From an uncultured Phocaeicola sp. (GTDB lineage: Bacteria > Bacteroidota > Bacteroidia > Bacteroidales > Bacteroidaceae), in assembly GCA_944320135.1 (NCBI GenBank), contig CALUGI010000008.1:1-64000 (forward strand): DNA of 64,000 nt, in the 5' to 3' direction. The position numbers and the translations under genes are program-made. Under the pieces are notes generated by a model, which was not told where the DNA came from, made no database searches, and worked only from the letters and a program-made list of their open reading frames with translations. Shown here in pieces: positions 55,901 to 64,000 of the stretch (position 1 is its first letter; every line of letters begins with the position of its first letter).

Positions 55901-56938
55901 ACGGACATGTCCGAAACCGGCACCGGAATAGGCTTGGCCTTAGCGAAAGGCATCATAGACTTGCACCACGGGAAAATAGAAGTTACAAGCGAACTGAATG
56001 AAGGAACCACTTTCACCGTCCGCTTGCTGACCGGAAACGAACATTTCAACCCGGAACAAATCAAAATGGAAGAAGTGCTGGAAGAACAAAGCGTGCCGGC
56101 AAGTCCTAACGACATTGAATACCACACGCCAATGATTCCAAACAATCTTGAAGGCAATGGCACAAAATACAAAGCCTTAATTGTGGAAGACAATGCAGCA
56201 TTATGCCGTTTGCTGGCTGACATCTTTAGCCCGATATACCAAGTCGTCATTGCATCAGACGGATGCGAAGGGTTGCAGAAGATATATGAAGAAAATCCGG
56301 ATATTGTGGTCAGCGACATCGTCATGCCCAAAATGTCCGGAATAGAACTGTGCAAAGCCGTGAAAAAAGATTTTGAAATATGCCATATACCCGTCATCCT
56401 GCTAACGGCATGCGCTTCGAACGAGAACAATCTGGAAAGTCTGAAATTGGGCGCTGACGACTATATAACAAAACCGTTTGATGCAAACATCCTTTTAGCC
56501 CGTTGCAACAACCTCATCAACAACCGCAAGCTGCTTCAAGAAAAATTCTGCAAACAGCCGCAGGCAGACGTGCAGATGCTTGCCACAAACACAATGGACA
56601 AGGAATTTATCGATAAAATAATCAACGTCATAGAAAAACGGATTGACGATGCAAACTTCAATATAGACTGTATAGCTGAAGAAATAGGATATTCCCGCTC
56701 CAGACTGTTCCGGAAAATGAAAGCCGTCACCGGACAGACTCCGGCAGAGTTTGTCATGGTAATCCGCTTGAAGCGTGCAGCAACTATGTTACGGCAGCAC
56801 CCGGAGCTAAGCGTTTCCGAAATATCAGACCAATTGGGATTCGGCTCTGCCAAATATTTCAGCAAATGCTTTAAGGACAGATACCGCATGGCTCCCTTAG
56901 CTTACAGGAAAGGAGAAGACCAACATATCTGCCCTTAA
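52919..56938 (+). CDS. Hybrid two-component system sensor/regulator (HTCS)
   Basis: The start at 52919 places the signal peptide first (MKTCKHPTIGKTILHFLCFL), giving 1339 residues; an upstream in-frame ATG (52763) would run through array G. Domains in order: a periplasmic two-bladed Reg_prop propeller (about 28-690, repeats like IYQDERGIIWFGTRNG), Y_Y_Y (about 695-765), one membrane helix (about 770-795), HisKA (FFTNISHEFRTPLTLITG, His near 830), HATPase, a receiver (Asp in VVSDIVMPKMSG near 1131), and an AraC-type HTH (about 1230-1335). HTCS proteins bind glycan fragments and activate their polysaccharide-utilisation locus. Confidence 0.95.
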   Translation: MKTCKHPTIGKTILHFLCFLLCITANAQDIFFRHLTSADGLSHNSVTSIYQDERGIIWFGTRNGVSLYNGKGFMVYKREKDNANSLLHNQILNITGDKNGHVYILTIRGVTAYDIEKDEFSTLKTGAKAQCMSDGKLYVLSPDGINVYRSGKSFMSRRLPSVPLEQTSGFYVSNDSIFISSRKRNVYLFPPDGEAQQILPIEASRIFKDSRNCYWMMDARKGTGAYAWHPNGGIKHYVSVAEDAGTLSSNITQSCCEDQEGNIWIGTFDGLNKFNPATGEFTRYKRCGSKGTLTHSSIKSLYCDRQGTVWAGTYFGGVNYFNTHKRIYKEYHISEEEPKGLSSPIVGRIIEDKNSNLWICTEGGGLNKLDSLGRIRKYLSGDSPSTLSHNNIKAIYYDSIHSLIWVGTHMGGLNKFDMKTERFVRYRHRNGDAASLPSDIISDIIPYKGSLLLATHNGIAVFTPASGKSRLLLTNKADRQGTKSTLDLQLDHTNKLWIVNNNNGVCSYDFHTKRLRFYKYSPHTANSISSNSVNSVFMDSKKRLWFCTNENGLDLYRPSTDDFQNYDMLKNGLASNVVYNVCELSPDTLLVTTDKGISILDCLSGRFENYDELPLDYINENSLARTKKGEVYIGGVNGLISFSPSDLKKTERPYSIIPFRLLVNGEEVKVQDGGILSKSLAATKEITLSARHSVFTLEYAVTDYIPFNKDKIVYRLEGFSNEWTDANDRRFITFTNLDAGEYTLIIKALNRDEKLIPPYRLKIKVLPPLYLTTWACFAYAVCAVAAICFWVRAYKRRIRLQESLKYEKKHAEDIEKLNHIKLRFFTNISHEFRTPLTLITGQIEMLLQNRSLAPGLYDKVASIYRNCLLMKNLITELLDFRKQEQGFMKIKASEHNVVDFVYKHYQLFQDYARRRNITFRFLKMNDEIRLWYDARQMSKVLNNLISNAFKHTKEGDTIVVAIKQSKNEVAIEVADTGKGIPPKDLGHIFERFYQTDMSETGTGIGLALAKGIIDLHHGKIEVTSELNEGTTFTVRLLTGNEHFNPEQIKMEEVLEEQSVPASPNDIEYHTPMIPNNLEGNGTKYKALIVEDNAALCRLLADIFSPIYQVVIASDGCEGLQKIYEENPDIVVSDIVMPKMSGIELCKAVKKDFEICHIPVILLTACASNENNLESLKLGADDYITKPFDANILLARCNNLINNRKLLQEKFCKQPQADVQMLATNTMDKEFIDKIINVIEKRIDDANFNIDCIAEEIGYSRSRLFRKMKAVTGQTPAEFVMVIRLKRAATMLRQHPELSVSEISDQLGFGSAKYFSKCFKDRYRMAPLAYRKGEDQHICP

Positions 56939-56957
56939 ACATGCAGTGATATTATTT

Positions 56958-58523
56958 TCAATAAGTAATCAGTTCTGGATACCGCTTTTCTTTCGCCCAT
57001 CGGTCTTGAGACACATTCAACCATTTGCCTAATTCCGATTTTAAAAGACAGGCATCTTTCTCTGAGATGTCTTCCAATCTTATTGCATGTTGCTGATAAG
57101 GGTCCGACGTGCGATTGAAAAGAAGATAATCCTCCTTCCGCACCACATAAGTATATTTCGCCGTCCTCACCCCTTTCTCTTTTTTCATATAATAAAACGA
57201 AGAAACCGGTTTGCCCTTTTTGCCATAGTTGCCCGTAAGTATGCCTTCGGAATAATCTGTTCCCATAACCGTTGCCGGGATATCGTCAGCAAGTCCCAAC
57301 AAACCCAATAAAGTAGGCATAATATCTACAGCGCCGAACATTAACGACGTATTGAACTGCGGACGCAGTTTATTCGGATAGCGCAAAATGAAAGGAATCA
57401 TCAATGCCTCTTCATAAGCCACACTTTTCTGCATCAACCCATGACTCCCCATCATTTCTCCATGATCCGCCGCAAACACGACTATAGTATTGTCAACCTG
57501 GCCTATTTCTTCCAAAACTTCCAATACGCGACCAATCTCGTCGTCTACACTTTTAATAAGAGAGAAATATATTTTTGCCACGAAAGAGAGGCTATCCAAG
57601 TTCTTGAACTTTGAATTTTCTCTGCATCTTGCATTTACATTTGGACGAAGCAACACCTCATCAGGATTTAAGCCTCTGTAGTACTTATTGAAAATATCCT
57701 CTTTGCAATCGTTGACCTTTGAATATGGAGGGTGTGGCGGATTGATTGCCCAAAAGATACTGAATGGCTTTGACGCATCCCGTTCCCCGTTTCTGTTTTG
57801 AAGATATTTGATTACAACATCAGCTTCCACTTCCGGAGTAAACCGATGAATCGGACAAGCCTCTCCATCCTTCTTTCCATTCACAAGTTCCGGCCGATTC
57901 GAAAAAGCGACAGCATCAAAATGACCGCCTTTCATCAAATGCTGAAACCAGAACTTATTGCTTTTTCTGCCTCTTCCCTCAGGAATGTAAGTATCAAAGT
58001 TAAACGCATAGTATCCTCCCGGTTCGTTTGTGCTGCCTGCATAGTTTCCGTTTCTATCAAAGTAAGGCTCATTCCGTTGCCAGTGAGTTTTCCCAATATA
58101 CGCCGTCTCGTAACCGGCATTTGCCAGCACATCCGTAAAACACACAATATCTTCATGAACGCCTTGCGGACGTCCTTTATAGCAGTTGCTGTCTACACCA
58201 TTCTTTTCAGGATACATTCCAGTAATCAGCATAGCACGATGAGGACTGCTCAACGGTGCCGTGCTACATGCTTGAGTAAACACTACGCTTTGCGTTGCGA
58301 ATCTATCCAAATTAGGTGTATGCACAGGATCTCCTACCGTATTAATGAGATGACGGTACTCCGGCTTGCTCCAAAGGCTTAACGCATTCAATCTATATTG
58401 ATCCGCAAATATATATAAGAGATTAGGAGACTTTGTCCGTTTGCTCTCCTGCCCAAAAGCAGCTGTACACAACAATGAAAAGCCGCACACAGCAGCAGTT
58501 AGAATGTTCTTTCCCATAAGCAT
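56958..58523 (-). CDS. S1-family sulfatase (Ser-type), exported
   Basis: This 521-residue sulfatase has a signal peptide (GKNILTAAVCGFSLLCTAAF). The metal site is NLLYIFADQYR (Asp41). The modification motif is LSSPHRAMLITG, in which Ser92 (S-x-P-x-R) is the residue converted to formylglycine; being the serine type it needs the radical-SAM maturase anSME. VFAADHGEMMGSHGLMQKSV gives further metal ligands. The arrangement sensor(+), sulfatase(-), SusC(+), SusD(+) matches what is recalled of the chondroitin-sulfate locus of B. thetaiotaomicron (BT3334-BT3331). Whether it is a 6-O-sulfatase cannot be read here. ATG 58523 or 58517 may start it. Confidence 0.92.
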   Translation of the reverse strand: MLMGKNILTAAVCGFSLLCTAAFGQESKRTKSPNLLYIFADQYRLNALSLWSKPEYRHLINTVGDPVHTPNLDRFATQSVVFTQACSTAPLSSPHRAMLITGMYPEKNGVDSNCYKGRPQGVHEDIVCFTDVLANAGYETAYIGKTHWQRNEPYFDRNGNYAGSTNEPGGYYAFNFDTYIPEGRGRKSNKFWFQHLMKGGHFDAVAFSNRPELVNGKKDGEACPIHRFTPEVEADVVIKYLQNRNGERDASKPFSIFWAINPPHPPYSKVNDCKEDIFNKYYRGLNPDEVLLRPNVNARCRENSKFKNLDSLSFVAKIYFSLIKSVDDEIGRVLEVLEEIGQVDNTIVVFAADHGEMMGSHGLMQKSVAYEEALMIPFILRYPNKLRPQFNTSLMFGAVDIMPTLLGLLGLADDIPATVMGTDYSEGILTGNYGKKGKPVSSFYYMKKEKGVRTAKYTYVVRKEDYLLFNRTSDPYQQHAIRLEDISEKDACLLKSELGKWLNVSQDRWAKEKRYPELITY

Positions 58524-58643
58524 TGCTATTTTAGAATTATCCGATACAAATTTAAGGGAATCGCCAAATCTTCATACGGCATTTCCGTATTGATTATAGG
58601 ACAATATCGTGTACGTAAAGGCTAAAGATACAATTTTGGCATT

Positions 58644-58664
58644 TTATGACACTGAATTATGACA
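58644..58664 (+). promoter_or_regulatory. Direct repeat, candidate HTCS binding site
   Basis: TTATGACA occurs at 58644-58651 and 58657-58664, a 13-bp period, about 55 bases upstream of the susC ATG. AraC-type regulators bind such tandem half-sites. The rest of the sulfatase-susC gap (58524-58718) has no other clear feature. Confidence 0.5.
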
Positions 58665-58718
58665 TAATATGAGACTTGTTTTCGCATATTTACGATGAAA
58701 TTCTAATACATTTCTATT

Positions 58719-61700
58719 ATGGATATACACAAATACATTAGACAGGCGAGCCAAATGCTGGCGGCAACGGCTTTGGCTCTTGTACTTTGCCCCCCGATGC
58801 GGGCAACCGTACCGAATGCAGACTCTCCATCTGCTCCATTACAGAAAGAGTCAATCAGAGGAACTGTAAAAGACGCAAAAACCGGAGACCCGCTAATAGG
58901 AGTAAGCGTCATAGTAAAAGGCAGTTCTATCGGCACCATAACAGACATGAACGGCAACTTTACGCTAAACGTAGAAAAAGGAACCGCGTTGTCTGTTTCT
59001 TACGTGGGCTATCGAACCAGAGAAGTGACGGCAAATTCTCAAATGACCATTATGCTGTCAGAAAACGCAGAGCAATTGGACGAAGTCGTGGTTGTCGGCT
59101 ACGGCACACAGAAAAAAGTTAACCTTTCCGGCTCAGTGGCCTCTGTGAATGTGGGGAAAATAGTCGAAAGCCGCCCGATAACAAACCTTTCGCAGGCCTT
59201 GGCCGGCACTGCTGCCGGCATTCAAGTGACTTCCAGCGCAAACCGTCCGGGAAGCGACGAAGCCACCATTCTTGTTCGCGGACAAGGAACTCTCAATTCT
59301 TCCTCACCTTTAATTATTGTCGATGGAGTTGAATCTTCAATCAACGCCGTCAACCCTCAAGACATTGCTTCTGTTTCTGTTCTGAAAGATGCAGCCTCTT
59401 CTGCCATATATGGTTCACGAGCAGCAAACGGCGTAATCTTGATTACGACCAAAAAAGGAGAAAGCGGTTCATTCAAAATCGACTATAACGGTTATGTTTC
59501 ATTTGAATCTGTCCGCATCCCTGACTCTATGCGACCCGTTTCAAATACGGCGGACTATATGGAACTGATAAACGAAGGGCTGGAGAACTCCGGACAAGCA
59601 ATCTTGTATCAACCGGACAAAATTGAATCTTGGAGGAATGATGCCGGAAAAAATCCATTACTATATCCCAACACAGACTGGATGGACGAGGTGTTCCGCT
59701 CAACGGCAGCTCAGAACCATATATTATCCGCAAGCGGGGGAACAGAGAAAATAAGATTCTACACTTCTATGGGATACATGAAGAATCCCGGAGTAATGGA
59801 AAACACGGGAACAGAAAAGTTCAACGGACGCTTCAACGTAGAAGCCAATCTGAAGCCGTGGCTTACATTAGGGATGCAACTGAGCGGATTCGTATCTAAC
59901 AGCGACTTGGGAGATATAGAATCGGTTTTCAACTATGGCAAAGACACCACGCCTGCAATCTGTTTTCGGGCTCCTGACGGCAGATATGGCTTTACAAGCA
60001 ACCCGGAGGAACCCAGCGTAAACAATCTGTTAAGATATTTGAACAACATTGACGGAAAAAACAGAAAAGAGAATATCAGAGCACGCTTCATGGCAACCGT
60101 CAAGCCTATAAAAGATTTAAGCATCTCTGCATCCTACAGTTATGAAAGCAATCATGAATCGGAAGACAGCAAACCGGTTTTCATCGATCTGTGGGACTTC
60201 CGTGCAAACTCAATCGCAGAATCCGGAGTGAAAAAGAGTTATGTGACCAACAAATACGCTCGAATTGAAAGGAACTTCTGGGACATTACGATTGATTATA
60301 CCCACCGTTGGCTTAACGACCGCTTGGGATTAAAAGCGATGGCAGGCGCCAGTGCAGAACAATACTTTACCAAGAATCTTGACGTAACAAAAGACGACAT
60401 GATTGACATTGGATTGGGGACAGTGTTCGATGCGGCAATCGGAGCGTCTACAGCATCAGGCACGTCAAATTCATGGGCCATGAATTCGGGATTCGGACGC
60501 ATAAACTTGGACTGGGAGAACAAGTATCTGCTGGAACTTAACTTGCGTGCAGACGGTTCGTCACGTTTCGCCGACGGCAACCGATGGGGATATTTCCCTT
60601 CTTTCTCCGCAGCCTGGAGGATGGATCAAGAGCCTTTCATGAAGAAGCTGGCAGATGCAGGGCTTACTAACCTCAAGATTCGAGGCTCATACGGCTCTTT
60701 GGGAAACAATTCAGTCGGCAACTACGAATCCATTCCGGTATATGCCGAATCCAATTATGTGCTGAACAATGCGGTAGCCCCAGGATTGGCGATAACGGCC
60801 CTGGCCAATCAAGCCCTGACGTGGGAAAGCACTTATGTGACAAACATCGGAGTAGATTTCGGACTGGCAAGAGGCAGATTAAACGGAACGATAGAATACT
60901 TCCACAAAAAAACGAAAGACATTCTGATTGCTCTCCCTGCTCCTGACGTACACGGAACGGCCACCCTTCCGACACAAAACAGCGCGCAAGTTTCAAACAA
61001 GGGAGTTGAATTTTCAATCGGATGGAACGACAATATCGGCGATTTCTTTTATTCTGCCAATGCCAACATGACTTATGTGAAAAACAATGTGGACAAATAC
61101 AAGGGAAAAGAAATAGACGGACGGGAAATCAACGAAACCACCTTGTTGTGGGAAGGGCATCCTATCAATTGCCATTATTTGCTGGAAATCGACCGCATCG
61201 TCCAGACCGATGAGGATGTGGCGCTCGTACAAAGTATGATTGACAACGCGCCGACAGACGAAAAGACGGGCCAGAAGAAAGATCCGTTCGCTTCATACGG
61301 CACTCCGGAAAAAGGAGACATTCTATATAAAGACACGAACGGAGACGGTTTGATCAACGATGAAGACCGGACGATTGCAAGCGACGGGAACACTCCGAAA
61401 TTTTATTGGGGAATCAACCTGAACCTTTCTTGGAGAGGAATCGATTTTTCAGCCTTAATACAGGGCGTAGAAGGATGCAAGACTTTTTGGAGATACTCCG
61501 GATACAACACCCCGACCGTTACGGCAGGAGACGCTATCAACAAAGAACTTGCAGAAGGACGATGGTATGAAGGACGCACAGACGCCGTCTATCCGAGGCT
61601 GCTGGCTTCATCCGATTCGCGCAACAACCAGAACAGCACACTGTTTCTATATGACAACAGCTACGTAAAGATTCGCAACATACAGATAGGATACAGCTTG

Positions 61701-61865
61701 CCGAAGCGAATCATCGCCCCATTGCGGCTGGAACGCTTGCGCATCTATGGAAGTCTGGAGAATTTCTTTACGTTCACCAAATACAAAGGTTTGGACCCTG
61801 AAGTCTCCGGATTGAATTATCCGACAATGAAACAAGCTGTAATAGGCATAAATCTAACATTCTAA
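58719..61865 (+). CDS. SusC-like TonB-dependent outer-membrane transporter
   Basis: This 1048-residue SusC/RagA-type protein has an N-terminal signal region (QMLAATALALVLCPP). A CarboxypepD-regulatory-like domain follows (about 46-115, GTVKDAKTGDPLIGVSVIVK), then the TonB box LDEVVVVGYGTQKKVNLSGS (about 117-136) and the plug (GQGTLNSSSPLIIVDGVESS, VLKDAASSAIYGSRAANGVI). A long barrel ends MKQAVIGINLTF. It imports oligosaccharides in partnership with the SusD lipoprotein, whose gene starts four bases after its stop. The cargo is probably a sulfated uronic-acid glycan fragment, by context. Confidence 0.96.
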   Translation: MDIHKYIRQASQMLAATALALVLCPPMRATVPNADSPSAPLQKESIRGTVKDAKTGDPLIGVSVIVKGSSIGTITDMNGNFTLNVEKGTALSVSYVGYRTREVTANSQMTIMLSENAEQLDEVVVVGYGTQKKVNLSGSVASVNVGKIVESRPITNLSQALAGTAAGIQVTSSANRPGSDEATILVRGQGTLNSSSPLIIVDGVESSINAVNPQDIASVSVLKDAASSAIYGSRAANGVILITTKKGESGSFKIDYNGYVSFESVRIPDSMRPVSNTADYMELINEGLENSGQAILYQPDKIESWRNDAGKNPLLYPNTDWMDEVFRSTAAQNHILSASGGTEKIRFYTSMGYMKNPGVMENTGTEKFNGRFNVEANLKPWLTLGMQLSGFVSNSDLGDIESVFNYGKDTTPAICFRAPDGRYGFTSNPEEPSVNNLLRYLNNIDGKNRKENIRARFMATVKPIKDLSISASYSYESNHESEDSKPVFIDLWDFRANSIAESGVKKSYVTNKYARIERNFWDITIDYTHRWLNDRLGLKAMAGASAEQYFTKNLDVTKDDMIDIGLGTVFDAAIGASTASGTSNSWAMNSGFGRINLDWENKYLLELNLRADGSSRFADGNRWGYFPSFSAAWRMDQEPFMKKLADAGLTNLKIRGSYGSLGNNSVGNYESIPVYAESNYVLNNAVAPGLAITALANQALTWESTYVTNIGVDFGLARGRLNGTIEYFHKKTKDILIALPAPDVHGTATLPTQNSAQVSNKGVEFSIGWNDNIGDFFYSANANMTYVKNNVDKYKGKEIDGREINETTLLWEGHPINCHYLLEIDRIVQTDEDVALVQSMIDNAPTDEKTGQKKDPFASYGTPEKGDILYKDTNGDGLINDEDRTIASDGNTPKFYWGINLNLSWRGIDFSALIQGVEGCKTFWRYSGYNTPTVTAGDAINKELAEGRWYEGRTDAVYPRLLASSDSRNNQNSTLFLYDNSYVKIRNIQIGYSLPKRIIAPLRLERLRIYGSLENFFTFTKYKGLDPEVSGLNYPTMKQAVIGINLTF

Positions 61866-61869
61866 AGAC

Positions 61870-63600
61870 ATGGCAAGTATGAAAACGAATTATATAATGA
61901 CGGCAGCAGCCGCTTGCGCTTTCTTGTTCAGCGGTTGCTATGACTTGGACAGATTTCCTGAAGACAAACTGAGCTCCGGCACTTTCTGGAAGACCCAAGA
62001 ACATGCAGACCAAGGAATGATGGGAGTATACTCCGTGCTCCAGAACAACGACGTTACGGGAATGTACTTCTTTCTGGACGATTTGACGGAAATCGGATAC
62101 GGGCGTTCTGCAGTCGGATACAGCGACATCGCGCAAGGAACGACTAATGCACGCACAAACACCTATAAAAACCGTTGGAGCAATCTTTATGAGGGGATAA
62201 CCCGCTCGAACACCGCCCTCCAGAATATTCCCAACGTAGAAATGGAGGACGACTTGAAGAACCGATATATAGGAGAGGCCAAGTTTTTAAGGGCTTTCTT
62301 CTATTTCCAGCTGCTCGACTTGTTTGGCGGAGTGCCGCTGTATGACGAAACGACGGTTGTAGGCGAAGAATTCAGCAACATGCTGAAGGCGAGAAGTTCG
62401 GAAGAAGACACCCGGAAATTCATCCTCGACGACCTGGAGGACGCAATCGCTTATCTTCCGGAGATATGGGATGAGGCAAATAAAGGAAGGGCCACTCAAG
62501 GAGCCGCGTATGCGCTGAAAGGAAAAGTGCTGCTGTTCGGCAAGCAATATGCTGAGGCTGAAAAATGCTTTGAAGCCATCTCCGGAACGAACGCCGCAAC
62601 ATACGGCTATGGCCTGTACCCTGACTATGCAGGGATTTTCCAGCCGGGCGGCGATGAGAGCGAAGAAATTGTTTTTGCCGTTCAGAACATAGGCGGGATG
62701 GGACAAGACTACGGTATGCCGACAGCTTACTATATGGGAACGCGCTCCACGTATGGAAGCGGCTGGAACACGTCGAGCATGGCTGCCGATTTCATCACCG
62801 AATATGAATACCGGTCTGACGGAAAAAGGTTTGACTGGGACGAGCTTTATCCGGGATTCAGCACAGACAACGACGTGAAATCGGAAGTGTTCTCGTCGAA
62901 GCTGACAAGCGACAACAAATCGGTGGAGTCTTGGACACCGCACAAAGACGACTTGGTCAATCTTTGGACGCAATTAGACCCCCGACTGCAAGCCTCCGTA
63001 ATCCTTCCCTACACTTCATACAAAGGATGGACTAAAGATGCTCCAAAGGATTGCATATACGTGGTTGCAGACGGCACCAAGGCCGTAAACGGATTCATTG
63101 AAATAGCCGGAGCCACCACTATAACTTATTTTTGGCGCAAATTCGTGCCGGAATACGACATGAACGGCGCAATAAACAGCCGGGACGACACTCCGATCAA
63201 CTTCCCTCTGATCCGATATGCAGACGTGCTGCTGATGCTGGCCGAATGTTACAACGAAACAGGGAACGGCAACCCGATAGAGCTGATAAACCAAGTCAGA
63301 GGACGTGTCGGAATGCCGGCCTTGAATTCATCGCAATATTTGAACGCTGCCACGAAAGACGAGATATTCAGCCGCATCGAACATGAAAGGGCCGTTGAAT
63401 TTGCAGGAGAAGGCTTGCGCTTCAGCGACCTGAGAAGATGGGGACTGTATGAATCGAAGATAGACGGCATGGCCAAACGTTCGTTGCTCGGAACTACTTT
63501 CTACAAACATTCCGTCGAAACCCGCGACAGCCTTTGGCCGATACCGGGAGACGAAATAGACAAGAATCCTTCATTGGAGCAAAATTTCGGCTGGAACTGA
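61870..63600 (+). CDS. SusD-like glycan-binding lipoprotein
   Basis: This 576-residue RagB/SusD protein has lipobox FSGC (Cys at about residue 19; the initiator may be ATG 61870 or 61879). It continues YDLDRFPEDKLSSGTFWKTQ, the usual start of SusD-family mature chains. TPR-like helices follow (EAKFLRAFFYFQLLDLFGGV). The C-terminal region RIEHERAVEFAGEGLRFSDL then RRWGLY is typical. It caps the SusC barrel and captures glycans at the cell surface. It is coupled to susC by a four-base gap; array H follows its stop. Confidence 0.96.
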   Translation: MASMKTNYIMTAAAACAFLFSGCYDLDRFPEDKLSSGTFWKTQEHADQGMMGVYSVLQNNDVTGMYFFLDDLTEIGYGRSAVGYSDIAQGTTNARTNTYKNRWSNLYEGITRSNTALQNIPNVEMEDDLKNRYIGEAKFLRAFFYFQLLDLFGGVPLYDETTVVGEEFSNMLKARSSEEDTRKFILDDLEDAIAYLPEIWDEANKGRATQGAAYALKGKVLLFGKQYAEAEKCFEAISGTNAATYGYGLYPDYAGIFQPGGDESEEIVFAVQNIGGMGQDYGMPTAYYMGTRSTYGSGWNTSSMAADFITEYEYRSDGKRFDWDELYPGFSTDNDVKSEVFSSKLTSDNKSVESWTPHKDDLVNLWTQLDPRLQASVILPYTSYKGWTKDAPKDCIYVVADGTKAVNGFIEIAGATTITYFWRKFVPEYDMNGAINSRDDTPINFPLIRYADVLLMLAECYNETGNGNPIELINQVRGRVGMPALNSSQYLNAATKDEIFSRIEHERAVEFAGEGLRFSDLRRWGLYESKIDGMAKRSLLGTTFYKHSVETRDSLWPIPGDEIDKNPSLEQNFGWN

Positions 63601-63622
63601 CAACTGCCTGAAGTCAGCAAAA

Positions 63623-63710
63623 CCAACCCGCCGACATTTGATGAAAACGTCCGCACAATCCGATCAAAACGTGCGGACGTTTTCACCAAAATGCCCGCAC
63701 GTTCTTTTTA
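63623..63710. repeat. Period-22 intergenic array H (4 units)
   Basis: Units of exactly 22 nt start at 63623, 63645, 63667 and 63689. AAACGTCCGCAC (63645-63656) is a perfect inverted match to GTGCGGACGTTT (63671-63682), and AAACGTCCGCAC also occurs in array C. It lies between the SusD gene and the GH88-like gene in the same operon. Confidence 0.75.
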
Positions 63711-63758
63711 ACGAGAAGCTACATTTTTCTGAACAACCCCAATAAATGCAGACCATAT

Positions 63759-64000
63759 ATGAGAAGATACCGATGGAACAGCTTTTTCCTTTGGACATTA
63801 GCGACGGTTATTTGTTTCGCAAAAGCTCAAGCAAACAATTGCTGGACAGACAAAGCAACAGAAAATGCCAAGCGGCAAGTCTGCCTGATGCTTGAAGCGC
63901 TTGAAGATTCGGGTCAGGAAGGAAATCCCGTGACGCTGAAACGCAACGGCGAAGTGTTTTATTGCAATTGTCAGGACTGGCGGAGCGGTTTCTTTCCCGG
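63759..64000 (+). CDS. N terminus of a GH88-like unsaturated glucuronyl hydrolase (cut by window edge)
   Basis: Eighty codons are visible: a signal peptide (MRRYRWNSFFLWTLATVICF, AKAQA) then a helical start and DWRSGFFPG at the window edge. The W-x-S-G-F-F-P-G motif with an aromatic lead is characteristic of the GH88 family, which removes unsaturated uronic acids from lyase-made disaccharides of chondroitin, hyaluronan or similar glycans. ATG 63759 is chosen because the ATG at 63746 is out of frame and closes soon. The name is provisional because the catalytic Asp residues lie beyond the window. Confidence 0.65.
   Translation, partial: MRRYRWNSFFLWTLATVICFAKAQANNCWTDKATENAKRQVCLMLEALEDSGQEGNPVTLKRNGEVFYCNCQDWRSGFFP

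Overview
The window looks like a chromosome segment from a gut-type member of the Bacteroidales (Bacteroidaceae-like). Pointers are a SusC/SusD pair with a hybrid two-component regulator, many TAnnTTTG-type -7 promoter boxes (the Bacteroidetes consensus), few Shine-Dalgarno sites, Bacteroidetes-specific small families (DUF4834, DUF4250), and a type II-C CRISPR-Cas locus with 47-nt repeats. No rRNA or tRNA gene was seen, and species cannot be assigned from the sequence alone.

Layout. 1-7.4 kb: end of an unidentified gene, a lipoprotein, a CRISPR array (10 full repeats plus one broken repeat), and a convergent cas9-cas1-cas2 operon; the tracrRNA gene lies divergently upstream of cas9. 7.4-24 kb: housekeeping genes (rsmD, cls, a large outer-membrane barrel protein, aroB, psd, pssA, tadA, yraN, a lipocalin/NlpE-like lipoprotein, a DUF418 membrane protein, birA, a MATE pump, pyrH, a histidine phosphatase, a porin, frr). 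24-32.4 kb: rsgA, a three-gene RND efflux operon and an amino-acid permease. 32.4-39.2 kb: a PAPS-making operon (cysQ, SLC13-type permease, cysC, cysD, cysN) ending in a sulfotransferase, without cysH in view, so the activated sulfate probably feeds sulfonation. 39.2-45.4 kb: a DUF4250 gene, a probable structured ncRNA, two lipoproteins, a YgjP-like metallopeptidase, an MFS and a MATE transporter, and proC. 45.5-52.6 kb: a SusA-like amylase and the arginine operon argR-GNAT-argG-argC-(four-helix-bundle insert)-argD. 52.9 kb to the end: a polysaccharide-utilisation locus (hybrid sensor/regulator, sulfatase, SusC, SusD, start of a GH88-like hydrolase), in an arrangement suggesting a sulfated uronic-acid glycan such as a glycosaminoglycan.

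The least explained signal is a family of imperfect tandem repeats with an almost exact 22-bp period (two helical turns), found in eight intergenic regions, with a 21-bp AT-richer array beside one of them. Unit sequences drift but the spacing holds. They sit after genes and between divergent genes alike, so ordinary termination does not account for all of them. The second notable signal is promoter logic in the CRISPR locus: each 47-nt repeat contains TTG-N19-TATCTTTG, and the tracrRNA gene is preceded by TTG-N19-TAACTTTG, suggesting that crRNAs and tracrRNA start from matching promoters. A third is a self-contained ~205-nt hairpin RNA candidate at 39.6-39.8 kb.
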